A stretch of 64,000 nucleotides of DNA from Gautieria morchelliformis (taxonomy: Eukaryota; Basidiomycota; Agaricomycetes; Gomphales; Gomphaceae). The stretch covers positions 124,001-188,000 of the forward strand of contig WHVA01000103.1 in NCBI GenBank assembly GCA_015179125.1, in the 5' to 3' direction. Shown here one piece after another: positions 23,585 through 34,657 of this stretch. Position numbers and translations under genes: made by a program. Under the pieces are notes generated by a model. It saw nothing but the letters and a program-made list of their open reading frames with translations, was not told the DNA's origin and did no database searches. How positions within the stretch are numbered: the stretch's first letter is position 1; each line of letters starts with the position of its first letter.

Positions 23585-25586
23585 CAATGTAATAGGGTGT
23601 TTGCCTCAAGTCCTGTCCCAGATCATACTTCGGCGAAAGAATACAAAGTCGGTGATAGGAGGCACGTGCGAGGTACAACATCCGGCGTCTCAGGAAGCAA
23701 GTCAGGACTAGATCTCCACGTGAAATAATACAGAGGCCATGAGACTTGTTGGTAACGCATCTTTTCGACTTTATTGCTGTAACCTTGGAAAAACATTGAT
23801 TGAAAACGTGAGCATTCTCTAGCTCCACATACGCAAGGAGTGCCACCAGCGAATATCCAGGTGTTATGTTAGTCTCGCAGTTCTGCGAGATGAATGCGTG
23901 ACGTATGAGGCACGGGGAAAGTAAGGTTCGATTTGCCTATGTGGCCTTGGCCTTTATAGAAATGCGCGCGGGATGCTTCTCGCATCATGCCGAGCCATCA
24001 GTCGCCATGATCCAAGCGGGAGTGCGGTGGTTGGAACGCACGAGAAATGTCGGAACGGCGCCCGATAAATTCAATATCTAATACGCCGAGCCCTATGATG
24101 TAACCATTTTTAGGTCTCGATATTCCAAAAGTTCCCCAATATGGCTGTCACACCGACGCTTCGATAGACACACGGACGATCCTCCTCAACCAGCCGAATA
24201 TCCTCGCTACATGCTACGGATCTCTTCCCGACTCCCGCACTATCAAATTGGGCACTACACTATCATGGACCCACGGAGCTCTATGTGACCTTATGCAAGG
24301 ATCGGTTTAGCAGCCAGCGGATCAGGACGCAACCGATCGAGCCATGGTATAGCGCTCGTTGTCCGCGCAGGATATCCACCGTTGTCTTCACCAGATGACG
24401 CTGGATGTCTGAGCTTCTAACAGAGTGCCAGAATCATGCTATTGTAGATGATAGATGCTACATCAGTAAGAAGGAGAAATATGGATAGAAGTATATAGCT
24501 TACGTGGCCATAGCCAGCTCTCGACTATTTTTAGCCAGCACTTATGGACCCCTATGCCATTGTCGACTGGGTTGATGGCTAGGCCTAATTCAGAGAAATG
24601 AACACCGGACCCATTTTGGCCCTTTCAACATGGAAGCTGACATGGAGAATGATCTCAACAAACTCCACATGAAGGAAACTCATGAGATAGATACATGCTA
24701 TCACTGTGCAGGAAGTGGATCAATCTCACCAAATATTTTTTTGTGGGTACTGAGACTTTATGAAATCAAATATAATTTTACTAGAGCTCTTACTGTATAA
24801 ACATGTCTCCAATGATTTACTAATTTGGTGATATAAGGGCAACCTAGGCAGCGGAGTGATCAGAACAGGAAAGGACATGAATACAACACAAGCTGGAATG
24901 CACTGAAGGTGCAGGACACCCAGAGGCAGTGGGGAGCAAGGTGGGGGTGACCATGAACAACCACCTGGCCAGTGTGGGTGCCAACATGAGTGAAGATGAA
25001 TATGACTGAATCTGAAGATGAGTGGAAGTGAACAGAAGCGAGTGGAAGTGAATGGAAGCGAGTGGAGTTCCCCTGATAGCACCCTACAGTGTAAGACGCT
25101 GAAAACCAACCACTCGGTCATAGGCGCCACGCGGATTGTATCTAGCCCTTGGATAATTAACTTTGTAACTCCAAATGTGGTGGAATTGACTCTTATTGAG
25201 CTTAGCTAGACCTGTATCTGATTACTTTTTCAAAATTCCAACATTTACCCAGGGACCCCCTCCAAAATTTGGACTTTGAGCGGAGATGTCGGAGTTTGTT
25301 GTTAGCCGAGTTAGCGCTGGTTGCCGGCGGTTGCTAAGTGACATCGCTGTGTTGCTCCTGCAGCACATAATAATAGTATAAAATATATATCAATTGTTCT
25401 AAAAATATTTAGACAGGATTGTCTAATATTCCAAGGCTCATCATGACACTAGGCCCACATCGGCGGTGGGATTTGAATTTTTTCACTGCAAACTCAGCTT
25501 GCTTTGCATTTAAGCCATGCGTGGATTACCAATTAATAGAGTAAAAGGGCTTTAGTGTGACCTCACCTATGATATGCATCCATATA
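23585..25586. other. Unassigned region
   Basis: I see no convincing gene. At about 25010-25075 there is a short degenerate tandem repeat of an AGTGGAAGTGAA(C/T) unit. The rest is AT-richer than SEC31, with only short open frames. Confidence 0.3.
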
Positions 25587-27071
25587 TCACCATGACTTGC
25601 GGAAAAAGGCTCTTATTGTTTTTGTTGGGCATGAATTAAGGATCTCTGGGACAAGCCGTTTAGATGTTGAAAAAGTTCCATCGGATGCAGCACGCAAACC
25701 TTTGTAAAAGAATAAATGATTCATGTATCTGAAGGAATGAATTGCTAGTTGCTCATGAGTTTTAGTCCACCCCCAGTACATTTCAATAGGATTGAGCTCA
25801 CAGTGAAATTTTGGAAGGAAATAACACTTGTGGCCAGCCTGCTCAATGACAACCTGCAGGAGAGGTTTTTCCACATGGAAGTCTGCCTGGGATGTAAGAC
25901 ATTTTCGCATGCAGCAAGTGGTAGAGCTGGGAGCCTGTAGAACATCCTCTGCTGTTCCATCTGGCTCATCACCACCCGCCATGGCAGCTTGTGCTTCATG
26001 CAGAAGTTTTTCCTGCATCTCACATGAAGACTTTCAAAAAAGGCATTCTCCTGGTACTTTCCCATTATTTGCCACTTTGAGAAGATTGATGAGGCCTCGC
26101 TCCTCAAGTACAATGCGCATTCCTTTGGGTTGACCACGGTATTTGTAATTTGGGTCAGTTTCCATGAGATTGGGGTCAAAGATCATGCTCTGGGGTTTCC
26201 CCCCAAGTCCAGCATGTGGATTGTCTTCAGGAATCCATGTGTCATGCATGTGGTGCTGTTTTCCACCAGGACCAACATTCATCTCCTTTGCATTGAGTGC
26301 ATCCTTTGCAAATGCACCATGAGCTGAAGACTGGTCAAAAATCAATTCCCCAACTGCATTTGGGGACATTCTTTCGAAAATTGGAATGGTTCCTTTAAGC
26401 TGCATTGATAATGAGCAACAAAATATAGTATATGTGATGAAAATATGAAGTACCTGAGCAATTAACCGCTCCATGTTCCACCATCCTTCATTATTTTTCC
26501 CTGGATAGATTATTTTGCATGCATCTGTATATGTAAGCTGCTCATGCTTTGGAAGTGCTGCATTCTCCTGCAGCTGTGCCTCAGAAAGTGTGAGCCAGCC
26601 AGTGTCTTCAACAATAAAGTCTGATATATGTATTGCATGGCCTTGGCCCTTCTTGCGCAGAGGCATCTTCCCATCTCTGACCCATACCCTCCGCCGCAGC
26701 TCATTTGAGTGTACAATTGACTCATCATGTGAAATTTGAATGTGCAATTTCTCGCCAGGTCCTAAATTAGGTTCAACTGGTTCCAGATCTTCATCTGTAT
26801 AGGTGCGCCGTAACCTACAATTCTGTGTGAGTGGGCGATCACGCACAGGAATTATTACCAACCGCTCATTTTGCAAAAACTGAGCAAGAAATTCTCTCTG
26901 ATATGCCACCACATCTGGACGCTCATGCCCATCAACATACATGCCCTTCGTGACCTCTTTCATTGCATAACCTAGCTTCACAAGCCATCTTCTGGCACAC
27001 TCTTCTGATATTGTTTTCCCACCAAGATCAAGGCCCAGTCCAGGAATGATGATGTCATTGACTTGTTTCAT
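25587..27071 (-). pseudogene. DDE transposase (fungal Tc1/mariner-like family), one internal stop
   Basis: The minus-strand frame runs from 27071 to 25587, with a GT-AG intron at about 26453-26399 (donor GTACTTC, acceptor ATGCAG) and one in-frame TGA at 26036-26034. The N-terminal part holds a helix-turn-helix-like segment (TISEECARRWLVKLGY). The catalytic acids can be placed as follows: first Asp in HISDFIVED, second in ELIFDQSSAH, and Glu in FHCELNPIEMYWGW near the C-terminus. A Cys-rich CCMRKCL segment precedes it, as in many mushroom transposases of this kind. Such enzymes cut and paste DNA. The single TGA follows a T-run and looks like a decayed CGA. No clear terminal inverted repeats were found on either side. 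Confidence 0.8.
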
Positions 27072-27832
27072 GAGCCGCAGGGGTGTTATCTTAATTTCTG
27101 AATATAAATGACCTTCAGCAAGATAAATTAAACCAAAACCATCACCCCTCCATCTGCAAGCACGTTAGATAACGGCAGACTGCCCATCCGACATTCTCAT
27201 TATTTAAGAGAGATGGGTGTGCATGATGCTTGCCGGAATTTATGGGCAGCAACGTGCCAAACTGACCAATATTACTCTTCTATTAAGCATACGACGTGTG
27301 AAAGTTTGTGCTCCTTTGCCCCTGTTTGTCTCGGCTTTCTCTGTTTTTTTTTGGGAGCATCAGCTCCATTTGTCTCACTCTTCGTTCTTCTTTTTTGTGA
27401 TTAAACCTTTTTGAGCTACAGGTCCATTTGTCTCACTGTCGCTTCATCATTTTTGCCGTGAAACCTTTCCGCGCATCGTCACCGTTTGTCTCACCGTAGC
27501 TTCTTCATTTTAGCCGAGCTCTTGGTTCATCGTTATTGCCAACGTTGACTCATGACCAGCCTTCACTGTTTGTCTCACCGTACCTTCTTCATTTTTGCCG
27601 TCAACCCTTCTTAGGAGGTATGCATGTCCACAGAAGTCAACTAACCGAATTCTGTACCGATATTTCCGCTAGCGCACACCGGGAGTTTCCTATTACTGAA
27701 ATATTTCGTGTCTCGTATATGTGCGTAGAACTCCAATGTCACGTCTTTCACATGGGATTTTGCCACCTGATCACCTCCCATTTGTGAAAGATTCACCTCT
27801 GAATGTGACAGATTTGTCTCAATCTTCAATGC
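27072..27832. repeat. Degenerate tandem repeat upstream of the transposase frame
   Basis: Between about 27300 and 27620 a unit containing TTTGTCTCACCGTAGCTTCT and then TCATTTTTGCCG recurs about five times at 55-80 base spacing, with substitutions. I see no coding signal. Confidence 0.6.
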
Positions 27833-28856
27833 AAATTATGAATCAATAGGCCTCGATGCGACGTGCATGTGGCTTGCCAAGACAAACTGCCCAGTATATG
27901 CTGTTGGACCGTTGATTCCTCCTGGGTTCGGAGAATTTGCACTGTCCGACGCAGCAAAGCAGCTGGACATTGCTTCGTCGACAAACGGTGGAGAATTTCA
28001 AACCTTTCTTGACAACATGCTCAAGAGACATGGAGAGCGGTCTGTTATCTACGTGAATCACACTTGAACGTGAAATGCTACGGGCTGATAACCGTCCTTG
28101 GTTTTAGGTCTCCTTCGGAAGCTTTGGTGGCCTAAAAATAATGAGCACATATGGGTGCTGGTAGATGCACTTCTGGAGCTTGGCTTCCCTTTCGTAAGCA
28201 CCACTGCTCTTTTACTCTTGAGACATGCGCTGACCATGATTCAGATATTGTCTCATGCTTCACCCATGGCGGTCATACCGACGGTATATGTTGAAAAGAT
28301 CAAACAATCCGGAATAGGACTTCTCTCGAAATGGTCCCCACAACAGACTGTCTTGAATCATCCTGTTAGTGCCAAGTACAATGATGGATTGAAGCCTGAT
28401 ATTATATATCCCAGGCTACTGGGTGGGTCCTAACACACTGCGGGGCGAACAGTGTGACGGAAGCGTTGGCGCAGGGAATACCAATGTACGTTCATGTCCA
28501 CTGTTGTGCATACTCTATATTTATTTGCACCACCAGGATTGCGTGGCCACTCAACGCTGATCAGCCACCCAATGCTATACATCTCGCCCTCGGTATCGAC
28601 GTTGCATTTGAAATGCTTGAAGTTCGTATGGGACATGGACTGAAGCCACTCTATCGGGGAGTGCACCCAACAGGTACTATCGAAGCTGTGACAGCTGAGG
28701 CACATGACATTCTCCAAAGAGCTCGTGGACCTGAGGGCGAGAGGAAGAGACGTAATGCAGAGTCGATTTGATACAAGTGGAAGCAAGACTGGGAGGAGGG
28801 GGGGGATGCCCTAAACAACCTGAGGAAAGTTTTGACTGACCTTTGTTCGCAACATT
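27833..28856 (+). pseudogene. UDP-glycosyltransferase pseudogene (C-terminal half)
   Basis: Exons can be followed by motif. PVYAVGPLIPPGF at about 27883 leads to RSVIY. An intron (GTGAATC to TTTTAG, about 28050-28107) leads to VSFGS. After a one-base shift come HIWVLVDALLELGFPF, an intron (about 28193-28244), ILSHASPMAV and LLSKWSPQQTVLNHP, the donor-binding block. THCGANSVTEALAQGIPM, another intron (about 28483-28537) and IAWPLNADQPPNAIHL follow. Such enzymes transfer sugar from UDP-sugars to small molecules. The N-terminal acceptor-binding half is absent, at least one frameshift is present near 28120, and a TGA at about 28768 interrupts the C-terminal tail. It is therefore a pseudogene. Confidence 0.78.
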
Positions 28857-28930
28857 GAGGATATCCTGAACCATTAGAGACGCACTGTAATGAATCTGTC
28901 AAAGTCATGATTTAAAATATTGATATCTGC

Positions 28931-29556
28931 ATGGAATGCTCGAACGTGTGTAGGAGTTCTCTGTACGAACATAACGGCTCCTCCCATTTTAGAGCCTCCG
29001 TGTCCGAACCGGCCCAACACAGCCAAGTCGAACAGACGCGGTGTGCTACAGAGAGGCTGCGCATGATACACAGCCGCCATGTAACAGACTGCGACTATTT
29101 GACTTGGCTGCGTCGGGACGGTTCAGAGGTAGTTTTGAAAATGGCTTGGTGCAAATCGTGGGAGGACCGCAGGAGGTCAACCACCTTTTTCATCCTTCGG
29201 GATGACGTCATTTTTGCTTCCGGTGCTCTTCCCCTGTCTCCGCCTACCCGCCCTCCTCTTTCATCAGCCTCCTGTGCCCCTCCTCTTTCTCAACAGTACA
29301 CTACTCAACCCTTGAATGATGCGCTCATTGGACTCGAGAAGAGTTCCAATAAGCTCTTCGTCTTCTACAAGGTAAGGGATGCGATGTCAACACGCACAGC
29401 ACGACTTGAAGAACGGTGAACACGATTATCTAACAGATTCTAGACTATCCGTCTACACACGACATGTGCACGAAAGCTGATTTATAACACCTACGAAACT
29501 GTGAACAGCATCACTGAAAGTTTGGGTGTATTTGTGGACGAGGTTACTAGGTGCGT
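28931..29556 (+). CDS. Unrecognised exons (weak)
   Basis: One exon candidate ends at about 29370 with LNDALIGLEKSSNKLFVFYK followed by GTAAGG. A second at about 29444-29540 reads TIRLHTTCARKLIYNTYETV and continues helical to VFVDEVTR. The two fit as consecutive exons of a helical protein that I do not recognise. There is no clear start codon. It may belong with the TPR fragment that follows. Confidence 0.3.
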
Positions 29557-29581
29557 ACGGTTTGCTGCGGTGTGTCTAAGG

Positions 29582-29705
29582 GAGACCCTAATGTTTGGAA
29601 TGTCTTAAAGGGTGGCACGAAGTACGGTCCACGCGAAGACCTGGAGGAGGCGATTTCATTGGATCGAGAAGCTCTCCAGCTGCGACCTGCACTGCGTTCA
29701 TGAGT
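29582..29705 (+). pseudogene. TPR-repeat fragment
   Basis: The frame reads EDLEEAISLDREALQLRP, which fits the tetratricopeptide repeats of the large TPR/CHAT-type proteins common in mushrooms. Only about one repeat is present and the frame closes soon after, so it is a gene scrap. Confidence 0.5.
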
Positions 29706-29804
29706 TGCGTGGGGGCTGTCATCATGATATTCCTCGGCAGCACACTCGCTACTGCAACGCAGCTACTCTGTTTCGCAACGTGGCCGCGTGATGCAGCCAA
29801 TACG

Positions 29805-30905
29805 GTCCACATCCCTTCTCTTCTCTGTGCCTCGATCCCTGGATGCAGTACCCAATCTCCGCTCCTTTCATCCTTTGACATTCTATTATGTCCTCCAACG
29901 CACGCGCCCGCTCCACGTCACCCTCCGCCCCCGTCAAGCGCGCCCCGTCTCCTCCTTGCCACCCACGCACACCTGCCGCACCAAGCGGTGCGCTCCCATC
30001 CCCGCCCAGCTGCGCATCCCCCACACCCTCGCTGACCTCCGCCGCGCGTCCGTCCGTCTTCGATTTGGCCCTCATCCTTGGGCCGCACGTTGTGGACTGG
30101 ATGGTCGAGGGGAACGTTGAGGCTGCGCACCGCATATCCGGAGAGGTACGCACCCAGCGCAACTGACCCCTCCCCTCACCCGCTCACGCATGTCTGCCCC
30201 TACAGTCCCCCCGCGAGCACGCCCACATTGGCCTCCATCCATGATGGACGCGACACGGTGGGCCATCATAGATGCTGCGCAAAGCCACGCGCAGTTGTTG
30301 GCGTTGATGTGTGTCCGGGCTTGCGCCTGTCACTGGTTGAGTAAAGTACGCTTACCGTACGTCCGACGTTACTGAACACTGTTCAAAGGGGGAAACTTGA
30401 GCTTCTCTTCTCTATGCCTCGATCCCTGGCTGCAGTACCCAATCATACGGTCCCCATCGCTTCTCTTCTCTATGCCTCGATCCCTGGATGCAGTACCCGA
30501 TCTCCGCTCCTTTCATCCTTTGACATTCTATTATCTCCTCCAACGCATGCACCCGCTCCACGTCACCCTCCGCCCCCCATCAAACGCGCCCCGTCTCCTC
30601 CTCGCCACCCGTGCACACTCGCCGCACCAAGCTGCGCGCTCCCATCTCCGCCCAGCTGCGCATCCCCCACACCCTCGCCGACCTCTGCCGCGCGTACGTC
30701 CGTCTTCGATTTGGCCCTCACCCTGGGGCCGCTCGTCATGGACTGGATGGTCGAGGGGAACGTCGAGGCTGCGCACCGCATATCCGGAGAGGTACGCACC
30801 CTGTGCACCCTGCGCAACTCACCCCTCGCCTCACCCGCTCACGCATGTCTGCCCCTACAGTCCCCCGTGAGCACGCCCACACTTGCCTCCGTATTATCGC
30901 CAGGC
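29805..30905 (+). repeat. Direct duplication of an unknown gene fragment
   Basis: A block of about 450 bp at 29805-30265 recurs at 30451-30905, about 645 bp downstream, with strong identity. Each copy encodes a Ser/Pro/Ala-rich N-terminal stretch, then SVFDLAL, then DWMVEGNVEAAHRISGE, directly followed by GTACGCACC, a good splice donor. The acceptor CTACAG and a TCCCC(C)G exon start lie about 60 bases further on. The first copy has its own ATG at about 29888. The protein family is not recognised. The conserved DWMVEGNVEAAHRISGE and the splice donor in both copies argue for a real coding origin. Confidence 0.55.
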
Positions 30906-31136
30906 GGGTTTTCCAGCGCTGGTACCCATATGCGTGGGGTGCGTTCTCTCTCTCACACACCGTCCTATACTTACCCTACGCTGCAGAGGTAATCGTCTCG
31001 GTTATGCATCGTTCGACGAGTAGGGAGGCAAAAAACAATGTAGTCTGCTATTAATACACGTAGTTGGCTGAATAGTGAACTGCTTCGTCTCCTGCTTCAA
31101 TTCGCTTTCACTATTGTGTACCCATCACCGGTACCT

Positions 31137-31367
31137 TCATCCATCGTTGTTGACTATTTCCAGTAAGTGGCCTCTCACGCATTGGATATGATTGGCGATA
31201 TGCGTTAAAGCTTCCACAGGCACAGGAAGTGTCGTCACTTCGTACTCCAGGATTTCAATGTCTCTCAGCAACGGCAACGTGCGGTCTCTAGCAGAGAGGC
31301 TGCGAAGATGGTAAGGAGGGTGCGTAGTCTCGAAGACTTCGATCAGTTGGTCCACTGCGGTCTCCAT
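31137..31367 (-). CDS. Hypothetical small protein (weak)
   Basis: A 76-codon minus-strand frame (METAVDQLIEVFETTHPPYH at its start) has a plausible amphipathic composition with no low-complexity runs. There is no recognisable domain. The frame remains open a little upstream of the ATG. It could be an exon of a larger gene. Confidence 0.25.
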   Translation of the reverse strand: METAVDQLIEVFETTHPPYHLRSLSARDRTLPLLRDIEILEYEVTTLPVPVEALTHIANHIQCVRGHLLEIVNNDG

Positions 31368-31974
31368 TGAGACTTCGGGGCGACTGGTCTGAAATAGATG
31401 TTAGCCGTTCTCACGTGTGGAGTTAAGTTGTTGTACATTTCTACTCCTGCCCCTTCTCTCTGTTGCTTTAGTTGTGCGCCCGGGCATGTGAGTGGTTGAT
31501 GTGAAACTGATTGAGTGGTAGTAGGGGTTCTGGATAAGTATTTATATTGTTTAGTTGATGCAAAGTCGCTGTCTTTCGGTTGTCTCATGTCGTGTCGTCA
31601 TTGGAAATGTTTACAGATGAGACATGTCATTAGAATTTAAGTCATTACAAATCCAACCAATGTTCATGGCTGTAGAATGGATGTGCCTATCTGAAACATA
31701 CTTACAAATGTGATCCGTGTTTTGGGTGTTCTGGGTTGGTGCATGATATCGGACATGATCACGTGATTTCTGGAGTATAAGTTCACAGTCCAGGCCATAG
31801 TTTTTGTACTATACATATGTCTACCGTCAATCTAACTGCCAACTTATGTCTTACTGGGGGTCGTCGTCAGACGGCGTCTCCTAGTTACTACTGTCATTAT
31901 AATACTGTCTTGCAGACCTGCCATGAGGACGTGGTAATCCCCATCGACCTCCGTGTCTATAGTCCTCCTGGGGA

Positions 31975-32678
31975 ATGTCTGTTGCCCGCGTTGTCGGCCG
32001 CATCTTCGCCCCCCCATCTTCCAAGGTTTTGATGGATGTGTTATCTATTGTACCATATCCTGGAGATCCAAAGGCCGACAATTATGAAGATAACATTCTA
32101 GATGACATGTCTGTGGCCATTTGGGGGGTGGGGGCTGTGATCAATAATGCGGAGTATGGAGCAGATTCTGAGATGCGCTTTTTTAACTTGGCTGTCTCTG
32201 ACTATGTTCGAGATGGCACAAAGTCGTTCATGTTGGGGTTTGTGTCTTATCTGTTTTTTTTTTTTGTGGTGTCAGTGTTCACTTTTGGGTGACCAGTTGT
32301 ATTTATGATGGCAACTCTGTTCGTTGGAGTCGCACCCCAGCTCCTAACATAAACACTGCGATTTATGTGTATGGGTTGCTGAAGGACGTTAATGAGCAGG
32401 GGAACCTGTCCATTGTTGTGGATCATGTTGCTTTGAGCCTTGGGTCTGGAACAATTGCTGGGAGGGGGGGAGGTGGTCCAGACAGGGGTGATAAAGGCAG
32501 TCGCCGTCGCAGGAAATTCGCAACTGCAGCTGTTGATGAATATAGGGCAGATGATGTCAATCAGAGGGATGACACCAGCGTGCCTGCCACGCACAGCCCC
32601 TCAAAGGAAACTATGGCATCTGTGGCTGATGATTCCTCCAATTTGATGACTAGGAGTGGTAAGCGTCGTGCGACGTAG
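31975..32678 (+). CDS. Unknown protein, possibly OB-fold-like, two exons
   Basis: The ATG at 31975 and a GT-AG intron at 32238-32275 (with a long T-run before the AG) give 666 bases, an exact 221-codon frame ending TAG at 32676. The N-terminal half (VARVVGRIFAPPSSKVLMDV, then DDMSVAIWGVGAVI) and the segment INTAIYVYGLLKDVNEQGNL have the alternating pattern of a beta barrel and resemble the single-stranded DNA-binding-like proteins that occur as repeats in mushroom genomes. The C-terminus is basic (KGSRRRRKF). No catalytic motif is visible. It lies among transposons and may itself be mobile cargo. The OB-fold idea is inference from pattern only. Confidence 0.5.
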
Positions 32679-33651
32679 ACACCTTAACATATTTTGTCTT
32701 AGTGTTTACATGTATTTTTTGACATCCATGTGTATTCTCTGCAGATTTGTAAATTTATTATTGTCTGTGATACTTCTTGAGGATGGCATGCGTGTGTATT
32801 CTCAGCAGATTTATGTGGAAAGAACTGACCAGGAGGATGTGATAGCCTGGATGACACCTACACCTCAGTGCATTGACTGATGGTTACAGGTGACATCAGA
32901 CTAGGAAAACCATTAGTAAATACCATAAGGAAATCAGGAAGCATCACTCATTTCAAGAACACATCGATGCAGAAACCATGTGTCGTCTGGCTCTCACCCT
33001 ACCGGGCATCCCGGGCAGGTATCAGTTGTGGGTATGTCTTGGATGTGAGCACAGAACAAACAGGCGTGCAGATCCCTTGCCTACGGATGAATTACTATTC
33101 GAACACTGCGCGCCTAGGAAATGAATGGCCAGCTAACCAGGAAAATATACTGCATCTGGTCGCCGTGGCTGATACCTAGGCACGGGAAGAACCTGTCTCG
33201 GAGCGTCCGTCTCTTCTGTTACATAGCTGTGATGGAGACGACGATTCCTTCCTGGTGGATATATAGCCCAGGCTTCGAGGTCCAAGTACAAACTGTATGT
33301 TAAAGTTGCTCTGGATGCCTCCAATATCGCCTGTGTGAACCACCTTGCCTCGCGCGTGAACCACTGCATGGGCAACCACTGCATGGGCTCGACTGTCACA
33401 GCTTCTTTTTAGGAAGGCCCCAAACAGGACATGGGCATTGCCACGGCATGAGGTAGCTGCGCCGGACTGTCACATTTCACCCTAAACATTGACTCGGCGC
33501 AATGGCTGAAGCCCTGCCAGGTCTCGCAGTAGCAGGTAAGTCGGCTGTATTCATCTCCCTTCTACATCGAGGATGATCATCGTTTGATTGGCATGCGATA
33601 TATCGAATGCGGTCATCAATGTCGCAATTGCGCATGTCGCGTTCATGCTTC
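32679..33651. other. Unassigned region between the unknown gene and the LTR
   Basis: Open frames at 32880-33179 and on the opposite strand at 33133-33399 do not resemble known proteins. At about 33501-33538 there is a possible start exon (MAEALPGLAVA then GTAAGT), but no continuation was recognised. Confidence 0.25.
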
Positions 33652-34270
33652 AGTTCCACAACACTTTCCGCCCCTCCGATATTTCCGACATTCCGCCCAT
33701 TGTTCTATTCCTTGTTCTTTCGACTCTATTACTCGGACTTAACGGACCCACCTCACCGTTCATCAAGACCATATGTCTGGCCCTTCTTGTGTTTAGTTGT
33801 CAGATATGTTTTCCCGACCCCTTGTCCTTTGCCATTGTTTTACTTACCCTGAACCCCCCTTGTAGTCCCATTGTTCCCAATTAGTTAGTTCCCACACATT
33901 GTCTACTCGACTTCCGCTTCCCCCGGAACTTGCTTAGGACTACCCCATTACCTGTTGTCTCAGCTCTTTGTATAAAAGCCTGTCATGTATGTCTGTTATT
34001 CTGCAATCAGATAATCACCTTCGATACTTGATTTCCTTCGCTCCATCTCCTGTTCTTAGCACAGCGAGTCTAGCAACACCTCAGTCTCTCTGCCTTCCAT
34101 CTTCCACCTCAATTCCGCCTCAAGTTCCGACTAACCTTCAGTTCAGTACATTCCGACTTCCGACACATTTTCCGAAATACCTAGGACGATAGTTCATTGG
34201 GGGCGCAACCTACAAGTTGAAGCCACTGTCCTTTCCAGTCTCGACTTAGTGGAAATCTCGATATGTAACA
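33652..34270 (+). repeat. 5'-truncated LTR of the gypsy-1 family
   Basis: It aligns with 5869-6560 from the TTCCACAACAC(C/T)TTCCGCCC block to the shared end GATATGTAACA, including the TATA-like GTATAAAAG. About 30-80 bases of the left end are missing. It joins gypsy-3 gag sequence directly at 34271. Confidence 0.88.
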
Positions 34271-34657
34271 CAGGGACCTAGGGTGACAAACAGTGGCCCT
34301 CCCCCACCGCCAGCTTTTCGCAAGGCAGGTGAATCACACACCAGGTTCACCAGTCAGCTCTCTTCAAGGCCAGCGATAATGCCAGTGCCCACACCCCTTC
34401 CAAATGCCTCTGGGCCTGCTCCGATGGACGTGGATGCTGCGAAGAAGCGATTCCCACAGCCACTCACCTGTCGACGCTGTGGAAAGGTCGGACACTTTGC
34501 ACGAGAATGCCCGCAGGCCTACGACATCCGCTACATGACAACTGATGAACGCAAGGAGCTGCTGGAGCACTGGATGGTCGCTGCAGATGTGCGAGATGTC
34601 GCTGAGGAAGAGGTCGAGAAGGATGATGCTGAGGATTTTGTGTCACGCAGCGAGTGA
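34271..34657 (+). pseudogene. gag: gypsy-3 Gag, C-terminal part
   Basis: The frame is open from the LTR junction. A Pro/Ser-rich stretch is followed by one CCHC knuckle (CRRCGKVGHFAREC) at about 34465-34510 and a helical RYMTTDERKELLEHW segment. It ends TGA at 34655. Pol sequence (VRDVPSLPLSNRF) starts in the minus-one frame, overlapping this stop. That would fit either a programmed -1 shift or a single-base loss. Confidence 0.8.

Noticed and set aside
24726-25130. A 134-codon minus-strand protein
   Set aside because: It covers a degenerate GAAGTGAATGGAAGCGA-type repeat, and its His/Pro/Leu-rich composition follows from the repeat.
32880-33179. A 99-codon protein
   Set aside because: No recognisable domain, no splice partners, and a similar-sized frame on the opposite strand. 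Most likely chance.
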